DNA of 64,000 nucleotides from Palsa-892 sp035295845. Lineage in GTDB: Bacteria; Pseudomonadota; Alphaproteobacteria; Rhizobiales; Xanthobacteraceae. The notes under the pieces were generated by a model. That model saw nothing but the letters and a program-made list of their open reading frames with translations, searched no databases and was not told the origin of the DNA. The translations under genes and the position numbers were made by a program. This document shows positions 16,843 to 25,258 of this stretch, one piece after another. Numbering within the stretch: the stretch's first letter is position 1; each line of letters begins with the position of its first letter. The stretch is taken from NCBI GenBank assembly GCA_035295845.1, contig DATGIF010000033.1:34214-98213 (forward strand), written 5' to 3'.

Positions 16843-17451
16843 TCACTCGGCCTCGCAAGTCGGGTGTTTCCGACTTGTGTCTGCTTCATGCCGATCTCGG
16901 GTAAACCCGGGATCGGCGCGGGCGGTCCGCCGCGCACGGCGGGCGCGATAGACGTCGCTCAATCTTTCCTCGCGCGGGAAGAGATCGTCGCCGGCAAGGC
17001 CTTTCTGCGCAAGCAAGCGGTCTTCGATTGCGCGCTGGCTCGCGATTTCGCCCGAAGCGAGGATGTGGCCGACGGCGATGCCGCGCTCAATCAGCGCGCG
17101 CGCGAGCAGCAGGCGGTGGCAATTCACCGGGTCGCGTTCCGCGCACATCAGCGCAATGCGGCGATGCGCGCTTTCGGCGACAACATGGTCAAGGCCGCGG
17201 GACAAATCCGCGGGCGTTGAAGGACGCTCGTGCAAGCGGCCGCCGAGATCCTTGCCGCAATAGAGATAGGCGATCGCCTTTTCCGCGAGCGCCTTTGCGA
17301 GCGCCTCTCTGTTGAATTGCGGCGCATAGCGCGAGACCGGAAACGAGCGGACATCGGCAAGCGCGCGCACGCCCGCGCCTTGCAGGAGTTCAAGGAACCG
17401 CTCGATCGGATAGTTCGAATGGCCGATGGTGAGGATCTGCGGCGCGTCCAT
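16843..17451 (-). CDS. DUF488 family protein
   Basis: The 202-residue protein has the DUF488 marks ILTIGHSNYPIERFLELL at the N terminus, LADVRSFPVSRYAPQFN in the middle, and the Cys-rich segment MCAERDPVNCHRLLLA. The biochemical function of the family is not established. The last 35 residues are charged and poorly conserved. It lies 3 bp after ispH and 7 bp before thrB in a tight minus-strand operon, which gives little functional information because the flanking pathways are unrelated. Confidence 0.9.
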   Translation of the reverse strand: MDAPQILTIGHSNYPIERFLELLQGAGVRALADVRSFPVSRYAPQFNREALAKALAEKAIAYLYCGKDLGGRLHERPSTPADLSRGLDHVVAESAHRRIALMCAERDPVNCHRLLLARALIERGIAVGHILASGEIASQRAIEDRLLAQKGLAGDDLFPREERLSDVYRARRARRTARADPGFTRDRHEADTSRKHPTCEAE

Positions 17452-17454
17452 TAC

Positions 17455-18435
17455 CTACTCCGCCGCGTCCTCGCGCAACTCACGCGGTAGCGGGAAGAAG
17501 ACATCCTCGGGCGGGCCGGAGACGGTTTCCACCTGCAGGTCATAGCGCGCGGCGAAAGCGCCGAGGATTTCCTCGACCAGTACTTCGGGCGCGGAAGCGC
17601 CGGCGGCAACGCCGATGCTTGCGACATCATCGAATTTCCCCCAGTCGATGTCGGCGGCGCGCTGCACGAGCGCGGTCTTCGCACAGCCGGCGCGCGCCGC
17701 GACCTCGCACAGCCGCTGGGTATTAGAGCTGTTGGGAGAGCCGACGACGATCATCGCGTCGACGCGCGGCGCCACGCGCTTCACCGCTTCCTGGCGGTTG
17801 GTGGTGGCGTAGCAGATGTCTTCCTTGTGCGGGCCCACGATCTTGGGAAACCGCTCGCGCAAGATCGCGACGAGTCCGGCGGTATCGTCGATCGAAAGCG
17901 TGGTCTGGGTGACGTAAGCGAGATTTTGTGGATCGCGGGGTTGATAGGTGCGCGCATCCTCCGCGGTTTCGACCAGCACCACGGCGCCTTTCGGCAGCTG
18001 GCCCATGGTTCCGATCACTTCGGGATGGCCGGCATGGCCGACGAGCACGATCTCGCGGCCGCGCTTGAAGTGAACCATCGCCTCGCGGTGCACCTTGGTG
18101 ACGAGCGGGCAGGTGGCGTCGATCGCGAACAGATTCCGCCGTCCGGCTTCCCGGGGCACCTCCAGCGGCACGCCATGGGCGGAGAAGATCACCGGCCGGT
18201 CGCCGTCGGGCACTTCGGCGAGTTCCTCAACGAACACCGCGCCTTTTTGGCGCAGTTGCTCGACCACGTATTTGTTATGAACGATTTCGTGGCGGACATA
18301 GACCGGGGCGCCGTATTTTTTGAGCGCGCGCTCGACCACGTCGATCGCCCGCACCACGCCGGCGCAAAAGCCGCGCGGCGAGCATAAAAGCACGTGCAGG
18401 AGCGGTTTTTTGGCGACAGGCGGATTTTGCGACAT
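17455..18435 (-). CDS. ispH: 4-hydroxy-3-methylbut-2-enyl diphosphate reductase
   Basis: This is the last enzyme of the MEP isoprenoid pathway, a 326-residue iron-sulfur protein making IPP and DMAPP from HMBPP. The three cluster cysteines are visible in SPRGFCAGVVRAI, DATCPLVTKVH and EDICYATTNRQEA. The catalytic Glu lies in the intervening region, and the substrate-binding segment is VGSPNSSNTQRL. It is the first gene of the operon ispH-DUF488-thrB-rnhA. Its promoter region is shared with the divergent DUF1013 gene. Confidence 0.97.
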   Translation of the reverse strand: MSQNPPVAKKPLLHVLLCSPRGFCAGVVRAIDVVERALKKYGAPVYVRHEIVHNKYVVEQLRQKGAVFVEELAEVPDGDRPVIFSAHGVPLEVPREAGRRNLFAIDATCPLVTKVHREAMVHFKRGREIVLVGHAGHPEVIGTMGQLPKGAVVLVETAEDARTYQPRDPQNLAYVTQTTLSIDDTAGLVAILRERFPKIVGPHKEDICYATTNRQEAVKRVAPRVDAMIVVGSPNSSNTQRLCEVAARAGCAKTALVQRAADIDWGKFDDVASIGVAAGASAPEVLVEEILGAFAARYDLQVETVSGPPEDVFFPLPRELREDAAE

Positions 18436-18439
18436 TGAT

Positions 18440-18468
18440 TTGCGTCCGGGCTTCGATCACCCTATATA
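18440..18468 (+). promoter_or_regulatory. Predicted housekeeping promoter for the DUF1013 (trcR) gene
   Basis: TTGCGT (18440-18445) and TATATA (18463-18468) are separated by exactly 17 bp in the divergent gap between ispH and the DUF1013 gene. This fits a sigma-70-type promoter reading to the right, with a start near 18475 and a leader of about 95 nt. It is a pattern-based prediction. Confidence 0.55.
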
Positions 18469-18502
18469 ACGACCAACCCCGGTGAATTCGAGGATAACCG
18501 AG

Positions 18503-18528
18503 GCTCCGTTCGAAAGAACGGACGGAGC
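18503..18528 (+). other. Leader hairpin with GNRA tetraloop upstream of trcR
   Basis: GCTCCGTTC (18503-18511), the loop GAAA, then GAACGG and GGAGC with a two-base AC bulge form a stable stem-loop in the predicted 5' untranslated leader. There is no T-run, so it is not an intrinsic terminator. It ends about 40 nt before the start codon and could affect mRNA stability or bind a protein. Confidence 0.45.
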
Positions 18529-18570
18529 GCGAAAACCCATAGCACAAGCCCGGTTCAAAGAGATTCTACC

Positions 18571-19284
18571 ATGCCTGAAGCCCCGTTGATGCCCAAGGCG
18601 ACCGCCGTCTGGCTCGTCGAAAACACCACGCTCACCTTCGAGCAGATCGCCGATTTCTGCAAACTGCATCCCCTCGAAGTGAAGGGTATCGCCGACGGCG
18701 AGGTGGCGCAGGGAATCAAGGGCCTCGACCCGATCTCCACCGGGCAGCTCACGCGCGAGGAAATCGACGCGGCGCAAAAGGACCCGAGCCACAAGCTCAA
18801 GGCGCAGGAAAAGCGGGTGGGGTTGCCCGAGGCGAAGCCGAAGAAGAAGGGCCCGCGCTACACGCCGGTGTCGAAGCGGCAGGACCGGCCGAATGCGATC
18901 CTGTGGCTCGTGCGCAATCATCCGGAGCTCAAGGACGCGCAGATCATGCGCCTCGTCGGCACCACCAAGTCGACGATCGAGTCGGTGCGAAGCCGCACGC
19001 ATTGGAACGCGGCGACCTTGCAGCCGCTGGATCCCGTGACGCTTGGCCTTTGCTCGCAGATCGAGCTCGACCACGAAGTTGCGCGCGCGGCCAAGGAAAA
19101 GCCGGTCAAGGTCGAGGAGCAGCACGCGACATTATTGCCCGCCTCGGAAACGACGGCGCGGGCGGAAGCGGCCGCCGCGGCCGCCGCCGAGCGCGAGGCC
19201 GAAAGCGGCCGGCCGCCAAAAGAGGCGCCGGTCGACGTCGAGTCGGTGTTCGCCAAACTCGGCGGTTCGAAGAAGGGCGAGTAG
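18571..19284 (+). CDS. trcR: DUF1013 family cell-cycle transcriptional regulator (TrcR)
   Basis: The 237-residue protein begins MPEAPLMPKATAVWLVENTT and contains FEQIADFCKLHPLEVKGIADG, the DUF1013 helix-turn-helix-like core. A second putative HTH is seen at IMRLVGTTKSTIESVRSRTHW. The family is nearly confined to Alphaproteobacteria. In Caulobacter the member called TrcR is an essential factor that tracks with RNA polymerase and affects cell-cycle transcription; that role is transferred by family. The C-terminal 60 residues are Ala/Glu/Lys-rich. A GATTC (a CcrM-type GANTC site) lies within 10 bp of the start codon. The gene is monocistronic, convergent with a dehydrogenase gene 7 bp away. Confidence 0.92.
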   Translation: MPEAPLMPKATAVWLVENTTLTFEQIADFCKLHPLEVKGIADGEVAQGIKGLDPISTGQLTREEIDAAQKDPSHKLKAQEKRVGLPEAKPKKKGPRYTPVSKRQDRPNAILWLVRNHPELKDAQIMRLVGTTKSTIESVRSRTHWNAATLQPLDPVTLGLCSQIELDHEVARAAKEKPVKVEEQHATLLPASETTARAEAAAAAAAEREAESGRPPKEAPVDVESVFAKLGGSKKGE

Positions 19285-19291
19285 GCGGCAA

Positions 19292-20086
19292 TTAGCCGAG
19301 TGCCGAGTCTTTCACCGGCACGGTGTAATTGAGCGCAAGCCGGCCGCCATCGACGTAAATGATTTCACCGGTGATATAGCTCGCCTCGTCGGAGGCGAGA
19401 AAGGCCGCGACCGAAGCGACTTCCTCCGGATCGCCGATGCGGCCGAGCGGCGTGCGCGACAGAACCCGCCGCTTTGCTTCGATGTCGGTCGCGACCGCCG
19501 CGAGCATTTCCGTCATGATCGAACCGGGGCCGATGGCGTTCACGCGGATGCCATGCGGCGCGAGCGCAAGCGCCATGGTGCGGGTGAGCTGCAAGAGGCC
19601 GCCCTTGGAGACGGCGTAGGGCGCTTGGTTTGCGATCGTCACGGTCGCATTGATCGAGGCCATGTTGACGATCGCGCCGGGTTTCTTTCCGGCTTTCACC
19701 GCCTCGACCATCTTGCGCGCAATGCGCTGGCCGACCAGGAACGCACCCTTCAGGTTTACGCGCAGCACACGGTCGAAATCGGATTCGGCGAGGTCGAGAA
19801 AATCGGCGCCGTGGACGATGCCGGCATTGTTCACCAGCACGTCGATGGCGCCGGAAGCCTTTGTGGCTTCGGCAACGAGGCGAGCCGCGTCCTTCGCGTC
19901 GCCCACGTCACAACGCATGAAAAGGGCTGAATCTCCCAGGCGTTTCGCTTCCGCCGCGCCTTGCCGCTCGTCGATGTCGGCGAGCACGACCTTGGCGCCC
20001 TCGGCGACAAAGCGCTTGGCGCAGGCAAGTCCGATGCCGCGCGCAGCACCCGTGACGACTGCGACCCTGTTTTCGAGGCGGCGCAT
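19292..20086 (-). CDS. SDR family NAD(P)-dependent oxidoreductase
   Basis: The 264-residue classical short-chain dehydrogenase starts at the ATG at 20086, two bases after the stop of the preceding CoA-synthetase gene; the upstream in-frame extension lies inside that gene. Motifs are TGAARGIG (cofactor), NNAG, the catalytic Ser in VNMASINAT and Tyr/Lys in YAVSKGG. The C-terminal region IGDPEEVASVAAFLASD is typical of FabG-like and hydroxyacyl dehydrogenases. The aspartate in LADIDERQ after beta-2 suggests NAD(H) preference. The substrate cannot be told from sequence; the tight coupling to propionyl-CoA synthetase hints at short acyl metabolism. Confidence 0.92.
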   Translation of the reverse strand: MRRLENRVAVVTGAARGIGLACAKRFVAEGAKVVLADIDERQGAAEAKRLGDSALFMRCDVGDAKDAARLVAEATKASGAIDVLVNNAGIVHGADFLDLAESDFDRVLRVNLKGAFLVGQRIARKMVEAVKAGKKPGAIVNMASINATVTIANQAPYAVSKGGLLQLTRTMALALAPHGIRVNAIGPGSIMTEMLAAVATDIEAKRRVLSRTPLGRIGDPEEVASVAAFLASDEASYITGEIIYVDGGRLALNYTVPVKDSALG

Positions 20087-20088
20087 GG

Positions 20089-22005
20089 TCAGCCGCCGAG
20101 GCCGCGCCCTTTCAGCGCCACCCCGATCTCGTCGAGGATGACGGGATCGTCGATGGTCGCGGGCATGGTCCACGGCTCCTTGTCGGCGATCTTCTTCATG
20201 GTGCCGCGCAGGATTTTTCCCGAGCGCGTCTTCGGCAGGCGGTTCACTGTGATCGCAAGCTTGAAGGCGGCGACCGGGCCGATCTTGTCGCGCACGAGCG
20301 CCACAATCTCCTTCTCGACGTCAGCCGGCGCTTTCGAGACGCCCGATTTCAACACGATGAAGCCGCACGGCACCTCGCCCTTCAACTCGTCGGCAACGCC
20401 GATCACCGCGCATTCGGCGACATCGGGATGCGACGACAGGACTTCCTCCATGCCGCCGGTCGACAGGCGATGGCCGGCGACGTTGATGATGTCGTCGGTG
20501 CGGCCCATGATGAAGAGATAGCCGCCCTCGTCCTTGAAGCCGGCGTCGGCGGTTTTGTAATAGCCGGGAAATTCCGCGAGATAGCTTTCCTTGAAGCGCT
20601 CGTCCTGATGCCAGAGCGTCGGCAGACACGAGGGCGGCAGCGGCAGCTTGACGACGATCGAGCCCATCTTGCCCGCGGGCACCTCTTTCGATTGCTCGTC
20701 GACGATGCGCACGTCATAGCCGGGCATCGCCACCGTGGGCGAGCCGTATTTCACCGGCAGCGCGCCGAGGCCCATGGGATTGCCGGCGATCGCCCAACCG
20801 GTCTCGGTCTGCCACCAGTGATCGATCACCGGCACCTTCAGAATGTTCTCGGCCCATTTGATGGTGTCGGGATCGGCGCGCTCGCCGGCGAGAAACAGCG
20901 TGCGGAATTTCGAAAGGTTTTTGCCGGCAACGTGCTTGCCTTGCGGGTCTTCTTTTTTGATCGCGCGGAAGGCGGTCGGCGCGGTGAACAGGGCAACCGC
21001 GCCGTGCTCGGAAATCACGCGCCAGAAGGCGCCGGCGTCGGGCGTGGCGACGGGCTTGCCCTCATAGACCACCGACGTGCAGCCGTGCAGCAGCGGCGCA
21101 TAGACGATGTAGGAGTGGCCGACCACCCAGCCGATGTCGGAGGCGGTCCACCACGTCTCGCCCGGCTGAATGCCGTAGACGCCGTTCATCGACCATTTCA
21201 GCGCGACCATGTGGCCGCCGTGATCGCGCACGACGCCCTTGGGAATGCCGGTGGTGCCGGACGTGTAGAGAATGTAGAGCGGATCGGTGGCGAGGCACGG
21301 CACGCAATCGGCGCTTTCGCCGTCGCGCAACGCCGCCGCGCGCAGCGAAGCCCAATCGTGATCGCGGCCGGAGATCATCATTGCCTCGGCCTGCGGGCGC
21401 TGCAGGAGGATCACCGCCTCGGGCTTCGATTTCGCCAATTTGATCGCTTCGTCGAGCAGCGGCTTGTAGGCGACGATGCGGCCCGGCTCGATGCCGCAGG
21501 AAGCGGTGAGGATGAGCCGGGGCTTGGCGTCGTCGATGCGGGTCGCGAGCTCCTTCGGCGCGAAGCCGCCGAAGACGACCGAATGAATGGCGCCGATGCG
21601 CGCGCAAGCGAGCATGGCGATCAAGGCTTCCGGCACCATCGGCATGTAGAGGATCACCCGGTCGCCTTGGGCCACGCCGAAATCGCGGAGCACGGCGGCG
21701 AAGGCTGTCACCTCATTGAGGAGTTCCTCGTAGCTGATCGTGCGCTTGGTGTTGCTGACGGGGCTGTCGTAGATGAACGCCGCCTGCTTGCCGCGGCCCG
21801 CCTGCACATGGCGGTCGACGGCGTTGAAGCAGGTGTTGCAGACGCCGCCCACGAACCAGCGGCCATAGATGCCGGCGGTCTTGTCGAAGATCTTCTTCGG
21901 CTTCTCGACCCAGTCGATCGCTTCCGCCTGTTCGCCCCAGAAGCCCTCAGGGTCGCGTAGCGAACGCGCGTAGATTTCCGGGTAGCGGCTTGTCTTCGCA
22001 TCCAT
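20089..22005 (-). CDS. prpE: Propionyl-CoA synthetase
   Basis: This 638-residue AMP-forming acyl-CoA synthetase is of the PrpE/acetyl-CoA synthetase type. It begins with an ACAS-N-like domain (YARSLRDPEGFWGEQAEAIDW). Adenylation motifs are YTSGTTGIPKGVVRDHGGH, WWQTETGWAI and the GHRLSTGGMEEVL hinge region. The acetylation-type lysine is in RSGKILRGTMK. Segments such as GGVCNTCFNAVDRH and CLPTLWHQDERFKESYL are closer to PrpE than to Acs. It should make propionyl-CoA from propionate, ATP and CoA. It is followed by a dehydrogenase gene 2 bp downstream; no methylcitrate-cycle genes are nearby. Confidence 0.9.
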   Translation of the reverse strand: MDAKTSRYPEIYARSLRDPEGFWGEQAEAIDWVEKPKKIFDKTAGIYGRWFVGGVCNTCFNAVDRHVQAGRGKQAAFIYDSPVSNTKRTISYEELLNEVTAFAAVLRDFGVAQGDRVILYMPMVPEALIAMLACARIGAIHSVVFGGFAPKELATRIDDAKPRLILTASCGIEPGRIVAYKPLLDEAIKLAKSKPEAVILLQRPQAEAMMISGRDHDWASLRAAALRDGESADCVPCLATDPLYILYTSGTTGIPKGVVRDHGGHMVALKWSMNGVYGIQPGETWWTASDIGWVVGHSYIVYAPLLHGCTSVVYEGKPVATPDAGAFWRVISEHGAVALFTAPTAFRAIKKEDPQGKHVAGKNLSKFRTLFLAGERADPDTIKWAENILKVPVIDHWWQTETGWAIAGNPMGLGALPVKYGSPTVAMPGYDVRIVDEQSKEVPAGKMGSIVVKLPLPPSCLPTLWHQDERFKESYLAEFPGYYKTADAGFKDEGGYLFIMGRTDDIINVAGHRLSTGGMEEVLSSHPDVAECAVIGVADELKGEVPCGFIVLKSGVSKAPADVEKEIVALVRDKIGPVAAFKLAITVNRLPKTRSGKILRGTMKKIADKEPWTMPATIDDPVILDEIGVALKGRGLGG

Positions 22006-22167
22006 GGCGTCCTCCCGGCGTATCCTCGCCTTCTCCCGATTGTGCGGCGGCGGGGGCGCTTTGCAAGTCCGGGCACTTTATCATTTCTGCCATGCGCGGG
22101 CGGGACTGGCTCGTGCGAGCGCATTCGGCTTTATTGCAGTTCCCGCCGGAATGCCTTTCTCCCGCCC

Positions 22168-22930
22168 GTGATCTCCGATCCGATCTTCTATCTTGCGGCC
22201 ATTGTCGCGGTCACCTTCCTTGGCCTTGCCAAGGGCGGCTTCGCCGGCGTTGGGCTCGTGGCCACACCGCTCCTGTCGCTGGTGGTGCCGCCGGTGCAGG
22301 CGGCGGCGATCGTGCTGCCGATTCTCCTGGTGTAGGACGCAATCTCCGTCTGGGTCTACCGGCACGACTGGGATGCGTGGAACGTGAAGGTGATGCTGCC
22401 GGGCGGCGTTGCCGGCGTGGGCGCCGCCTGGGCGCTCGCGGCGCATGTCTCGGATGCGGAGGGTGCGGCTCGCGGTCGGGTTGATCGCATTCACCTTCGT
22501 GCTCGGCTACTGGCTTTTGCCGGCGCCGAAAAAAGAGCGCGGCCGGCCGAACGCGTGGGCCGGCGTCTTCTGGGGCGGGGCCTCCGCCTTCACCAGCGCG
22601 CTTTCGCATGCGGGCGGCCCGCCGTTCCAGATTTTCGTGCTGCCGCAGCGGATGGCGAAGCTCCGTTTCGTCGGCACGGCGACGATTTTCTTCGCGGCCG
22701 TAAACTGGATGAAGCTCGTGCCGTTTTTTGCGCTCGGCCAGTTCTCGCCCGTCAACATCAAGACCTCGCTCGTCTTGATCCCGCTTGCCATCGCCACCAA
22801 CTTCCTCGGCGTGTGGCTGGTGCGGATTACGCCGACCGAATGGTTCTACCGGATCGCGTATTCGCTCGTATTCCTGATTTCGCTCGAATTGATCCGCAGC
22901 GGCCTTACCTCGATCCTTGCTGGCGCTTGA
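22168..22930 (+). pseudogene. Broken sulfite exporter TauE/SafE (TSUP) family permease
   Basis: Translation from a GTG at 22168 gives a TSUP N terminus (GLAKGGFAGVGLVATPLLSL) that stops at a TAG at 22333-22335. The frame resumes at once with DAISVWVYRHDWDAW. TAG replaces what is usually a Gln codon in PILLVQDA, so one C-to-T change explains it. A second lesion is a +1 shift near 22460-22470: the frame moves from HVSDAE to RLAVGLIAFTFVLGYWLL, and the rest of the permease continues intact to SGLTSILAGA. The 763-nt length equals 254 codons plus one base. Two lesions argue for a real pseudogene rather than one sequencing error. Confidence 0.85.
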
Positions 22931-22980
22931 GGCCGGCGCGGCGGGACGCTAGCGTTTAGCCCGAACACGAGGGGGAGCCT

Positions 22981-24609
22981 GTGACGAAAAGCGCGTACGA
23001 CACCGATCTCGATCGCAACCCGGCGAACTTCCAGCCGCTGACGCCGCTTTCGTATCTGGAGCGCGCGGCGGCGGTGTTTCCGGATCATACGGCGATCATC
23101 CACGGCAAGCTTCGCCGCAATTATCGCGACTTTTATGCGCGCTCGAAGCGGCTCGCCTCGGCGCTGGCCAAGCGCGGGATCAAACGCGGCGACACCGTCG
23201 CGGTGTTCCTCGCCAACACGCCGGCGATGCTGGAGTGCCACTACGGCGTGCCGATGACGGGCGCCGTGCTCAATACGCTCAACACGCGGCTGGATGCGCC
23301 GATCATCGCCTTCTCGCTCGATCACGGCGAAGCGAAGATCGTGATCACCGACCGCGAATTTTCCAGGATCATGAAACCGGCGCTGGCGGCGGCGAAAGTG
23401 AAGCCCCTGGTGATCGATTACGACGACCCCGAATATACCGGCGAGGGCGAGCGCATCGGCTCGCTCGAATACGAAGCGTTCCTCAAGGAGGGCGATGAGA
23501 ATTACGTGCGCACCGCTCCCGGCGACGAGTGGGACGCGATTTCGCTCAACTACACCTCCGGCACCACCGGCGACCCGAAGGGGGTCGTCTATCACCACCG
23601 TGGCGCGGCGCTCTTGGCGGTCGGCAACGTCGTCACCTGCGGCATGAAAAAGCATCCGGTGTATTTGTGGACGCTGCCAATGTTCCACTGCAACGGCTGG
23701 TGCTTCCCGTGGTCGATTTCGGTCGCGGCCGGAACGCATGTGTGCCTGCGTCAAGTGCGAGCATCGGCGATGTATGACGCGATCGCCACGCACAGGGTCA
23801 CGCATCTTTGCGGCGCGCCGATCGTGATGGCGACGCTTTTGAATGCGCCTGAAAACGAAAAGAAACCGCTGCCGCACGTGGTGGAATTTTTCACCGCCGC
23901 GGCACCCCCGCCCGAAGCGGTGCTCGCGGCGATGAAGGGCGCGGGTTTCAACGTCACCCATCTCTACGGCCTCACCGAAACCTACGGTCCGGCGGTGGTG
24001 AATGACTGGCACGCGGAATGGGATCAGCTTTCGCCGCCGGAGCAGGCGGCGAAAAAAGCGCGCCAAGGGGTGCGCTACGGCGCGCTTGAGGACCTCGACG
24101 TGATCGACCCCGACACCATGAAGCCGGTGCCGCGCGACGGCGAAACCATGGGCGAGGTGATGTTCCGCGGCAATGTCGTGATGAAGGGCTATCTCAAGAA
24201 CAAATCCTCGAGCGAAAAATCCTTCGCCGGCGGCTGGTTCCACTCCGGCGATCTCGGCGTGCGGCATCCCGACGGCTACATCCAGCTCAAGGACCGCTCC
24301 AAGGACATCATCATCTCGGGCGGCGAGAACATTTCCTCGATCGAGGTCGAGGACGCGCTCTACAAGCATCCGGCGGTGCAGGCCGCGGCGGTGGTGGCGA
24401 AGGCCGACGATAAATGGGGCGAGACGCCTTGCGCCTTCATCGAGCTGAAACCGGGCGCGAAGGCAACCGGGGACGAGCTGATCGCGCACTGCCGGAAGAA
24501 CCTCGCCGGCTACAAATGCCCGCGGCACGTCGTGTTCGTCGAATTGCCGAAGACCTCGACCGGCAAGATCCAGAAGTTCAAGCTGCGCGAGATGGCGAAG
24601 GCGGTTTAG
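22981..24609 (+). CDS. Fatty acyl-CoA synthetase, AMP-dependent
   Basis: The 542-residue protein starts with GTG at 22981 behind GAGGGGGAG. It is an ANL-superfamily adenylating enzyme of the AlkK/medium-chain acyl-CoA ligase type: P-loop-like YTSGTTGDPKGVVYHH, LPMFHCNGWCFPW, LYGLTETYGPAVV, the hinge Asp in WFHSGDLGVRHPDGYIQL, DRSKDIIISGGENISSIEVE, and the catalytic lysine in KTSTGKIQKFKLRE. It activates a carboxylic acid as acyl-AMP and transfers it to CoA. The length and the absence of the ACAS N-domain separate it from PrpE nearby. The substrate is probably a medium- or long-chain fatty acid. Confidence 0.92.
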   Translation: MTKSAYDTDLDRNPANFQPLTPLSYLERAAAVFPDHTAIIHGKLRRNYRDFYARSKRLASALAKRGIKRGDTVAVFLANTPAMLECHYGVPMTGAVLNTLNTRLDAPIIAFSLDHGEAKIVITDREFSRIMKPALAAAKVKPLVIDYDDPEYTGEGERIGSLEYEAFLKEGDENYVRTAPGDEWDAISLNYTSGTTGDPKGVVYHHRGAALLAVGNVVTCGMKKHPVYLWTLPMFHCNGWCFPWSISVAAGTHVCLRQVRASAMYDAIATHRVTHLCGAPIVMATLLNAPENEKKPLPHVVEFFTAAAPPPEAVLAAMKGAGFNVTHLYGLTETYGPAVVNDWHAEWDQLSPPEQAAKKARQGVRYGALEDLDVIDPDTMKPVPRDGETMGEVMFRGNVVMKGYLKNKSSSEKSFAGGWFHSGDLGVRHPDGYIQLKDRSKDIIISGGENISSIEVEDALYKHPAVQAAAVVAKADDKWGETPCAFIELKPGAKATGDELIAHCRKNLAGYKCPRHVVFVELPKTSTGKIQKFKLREMAKAV

Positions 24610-24664
24610 GGCGAAACCCTTGCATTCTGCAGTACTGGCTGGCGGGCCGGCATAATTCCGCATT

Positions 24665-24698
24665 ACTGGTAGGTATTATAGTAAGTGAGCATACCAGT
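24665..24698. repeat. Inverted repeat upstream of the small Cys/Trp protein gene
   Basis: ACTGGTA (24665-24671) and TACCAGT (24692-24698) form a perfect 7-bp dyad separated by 20 bp of AT-richer DNA with TATTATAG between the arms. It lies about 130-160 bp before the ATG at 24825. A regulator-binding site or promoter dyad is possible; no function can be assigned. The surrounding 215-bp gap holds nothing else recognisable. Confidence 0.4.
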
Positions 24699-24824
24699 GA
24701 TAGAAGCTGTGGAGTTTCGGCCACATATCCAGAAAATCGTCATTTAGCCGCTAGTTATTCGGTCACCGATGCGTACCCTTGCGAACGAAAGAACGAACCG
24801 ATCAAATCCACTGGGGGGTGTCAC

Positions 24825-25091
24825 ATGAAAAAATCTAAATTCCTGGCTGTCGCATGCGCGGCCGCGATTGCACTCAGCCCGGTTGCAGCCTTCGCGCAAC
24901 CCGCGCCGGCTCCAGTACACCTGTTCGGGGGTACCGCAACGCCGTGGTGGATATTCGTTTGCCCCGGCGGCGTCGTCACTGCCGCGGTGGTGAAAAACTG
25001 GAAGCGCCATAAGGAGCTGACCAGGCCGGAAGCGTGGACTTGCGGCGTCCTCTATTGGTGGAACGAAGGCACCGGTCAGTACGGCAGGTAA
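24825..25091 (+). CDS. Small secreted or membrane protein, Cys/Trp-containing paralogue 1
   Basis: I do not recognise a named family. The 88-residue protein starts at the ATG at 24825 behind GGGGGGTG. It has a signal peptide (MKKSKFLAVACAAAIALSP...AFAQ). The mature part is FGGTATPWWIFVCPGGVVTA, a short hydrophobic stretch, then KELTRPEAWTCGVLYWW. The two mature cysteines are residues 46 and 73. A clear paralogue lies convergently at 25259-25528 with the same order of motifs and the same 27-residue Cys spacing. A perfect terminator follows. A periplasmic or inner-membrane location is inferred; the function is unknown. Confidence 0.8.
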   Translation: MKKSKFLAVACAAAIALSPVAAFAQPAPAPVHLFGGTATPWWIFVCPGGVVTAAVVKNWKRHKELTRPEAWTCGVLYWWNEGTGQYGR

Positions 25092-25122
25092 GCCGGCTTT
25101 CTATCGCCGTTTGGAAATATTC

Positions 25123-25150
25123 GAGGCCGCCCTTGTGGGCGGCCTCTTTA
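25123..25150 (+). terminator. Intrinsic terminator after paralogue 1
   Basis: The arms GAGGCCGCCC (25123-25132) and GGGCGGCCTC (25137-25146) pair perfectly over 10 bp around the loop TTGT, followed by TTTA. It closes the transcript of the small Cys/Trp gene on the plus strand. Confidence 0.85.
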
Positions 25151-25196
25151 CTTCTCGGGCGCCCTCCAGCGGATCAACCCGCCGCGGCTTTCTGCA

Positions 25197-25230
25197 CAGA
25201 AAAACCCGCGCCACTCGCGCGGCGCGGGTT
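25197..25230 (-). terminator. Intrinsic terminator after paralogue 2
   Basis: AACCCGCGCC (25203-25212) and GGCGCGGGTT (25221-25230) pair perfectly around an 8-nt loop. Read on the minus strand the stem is followed by a T-run, matching the end of the minus-strand gene at 25259. Confidence 0.8.
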
Positions 25231-25258
25231 GGAATTTGAAAGACTTCCGGTTCGCGGC

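Noticed and set aside
20428..21960. 510-codon plus-strand frame opposite prpE
   Set aside because: Its product is rich in His, Arg and Gly without motifs, while the minus strand encodes a complete acyl-CoA synthetase.
22168..22930. TAG read-through (pyrrolysine or suppressed stop) in the TauE/SafE gene
   Set aside because: A separate frameshift about 130 bp further on would still destroy the protein, so a simple pseudogene is the better explanation.
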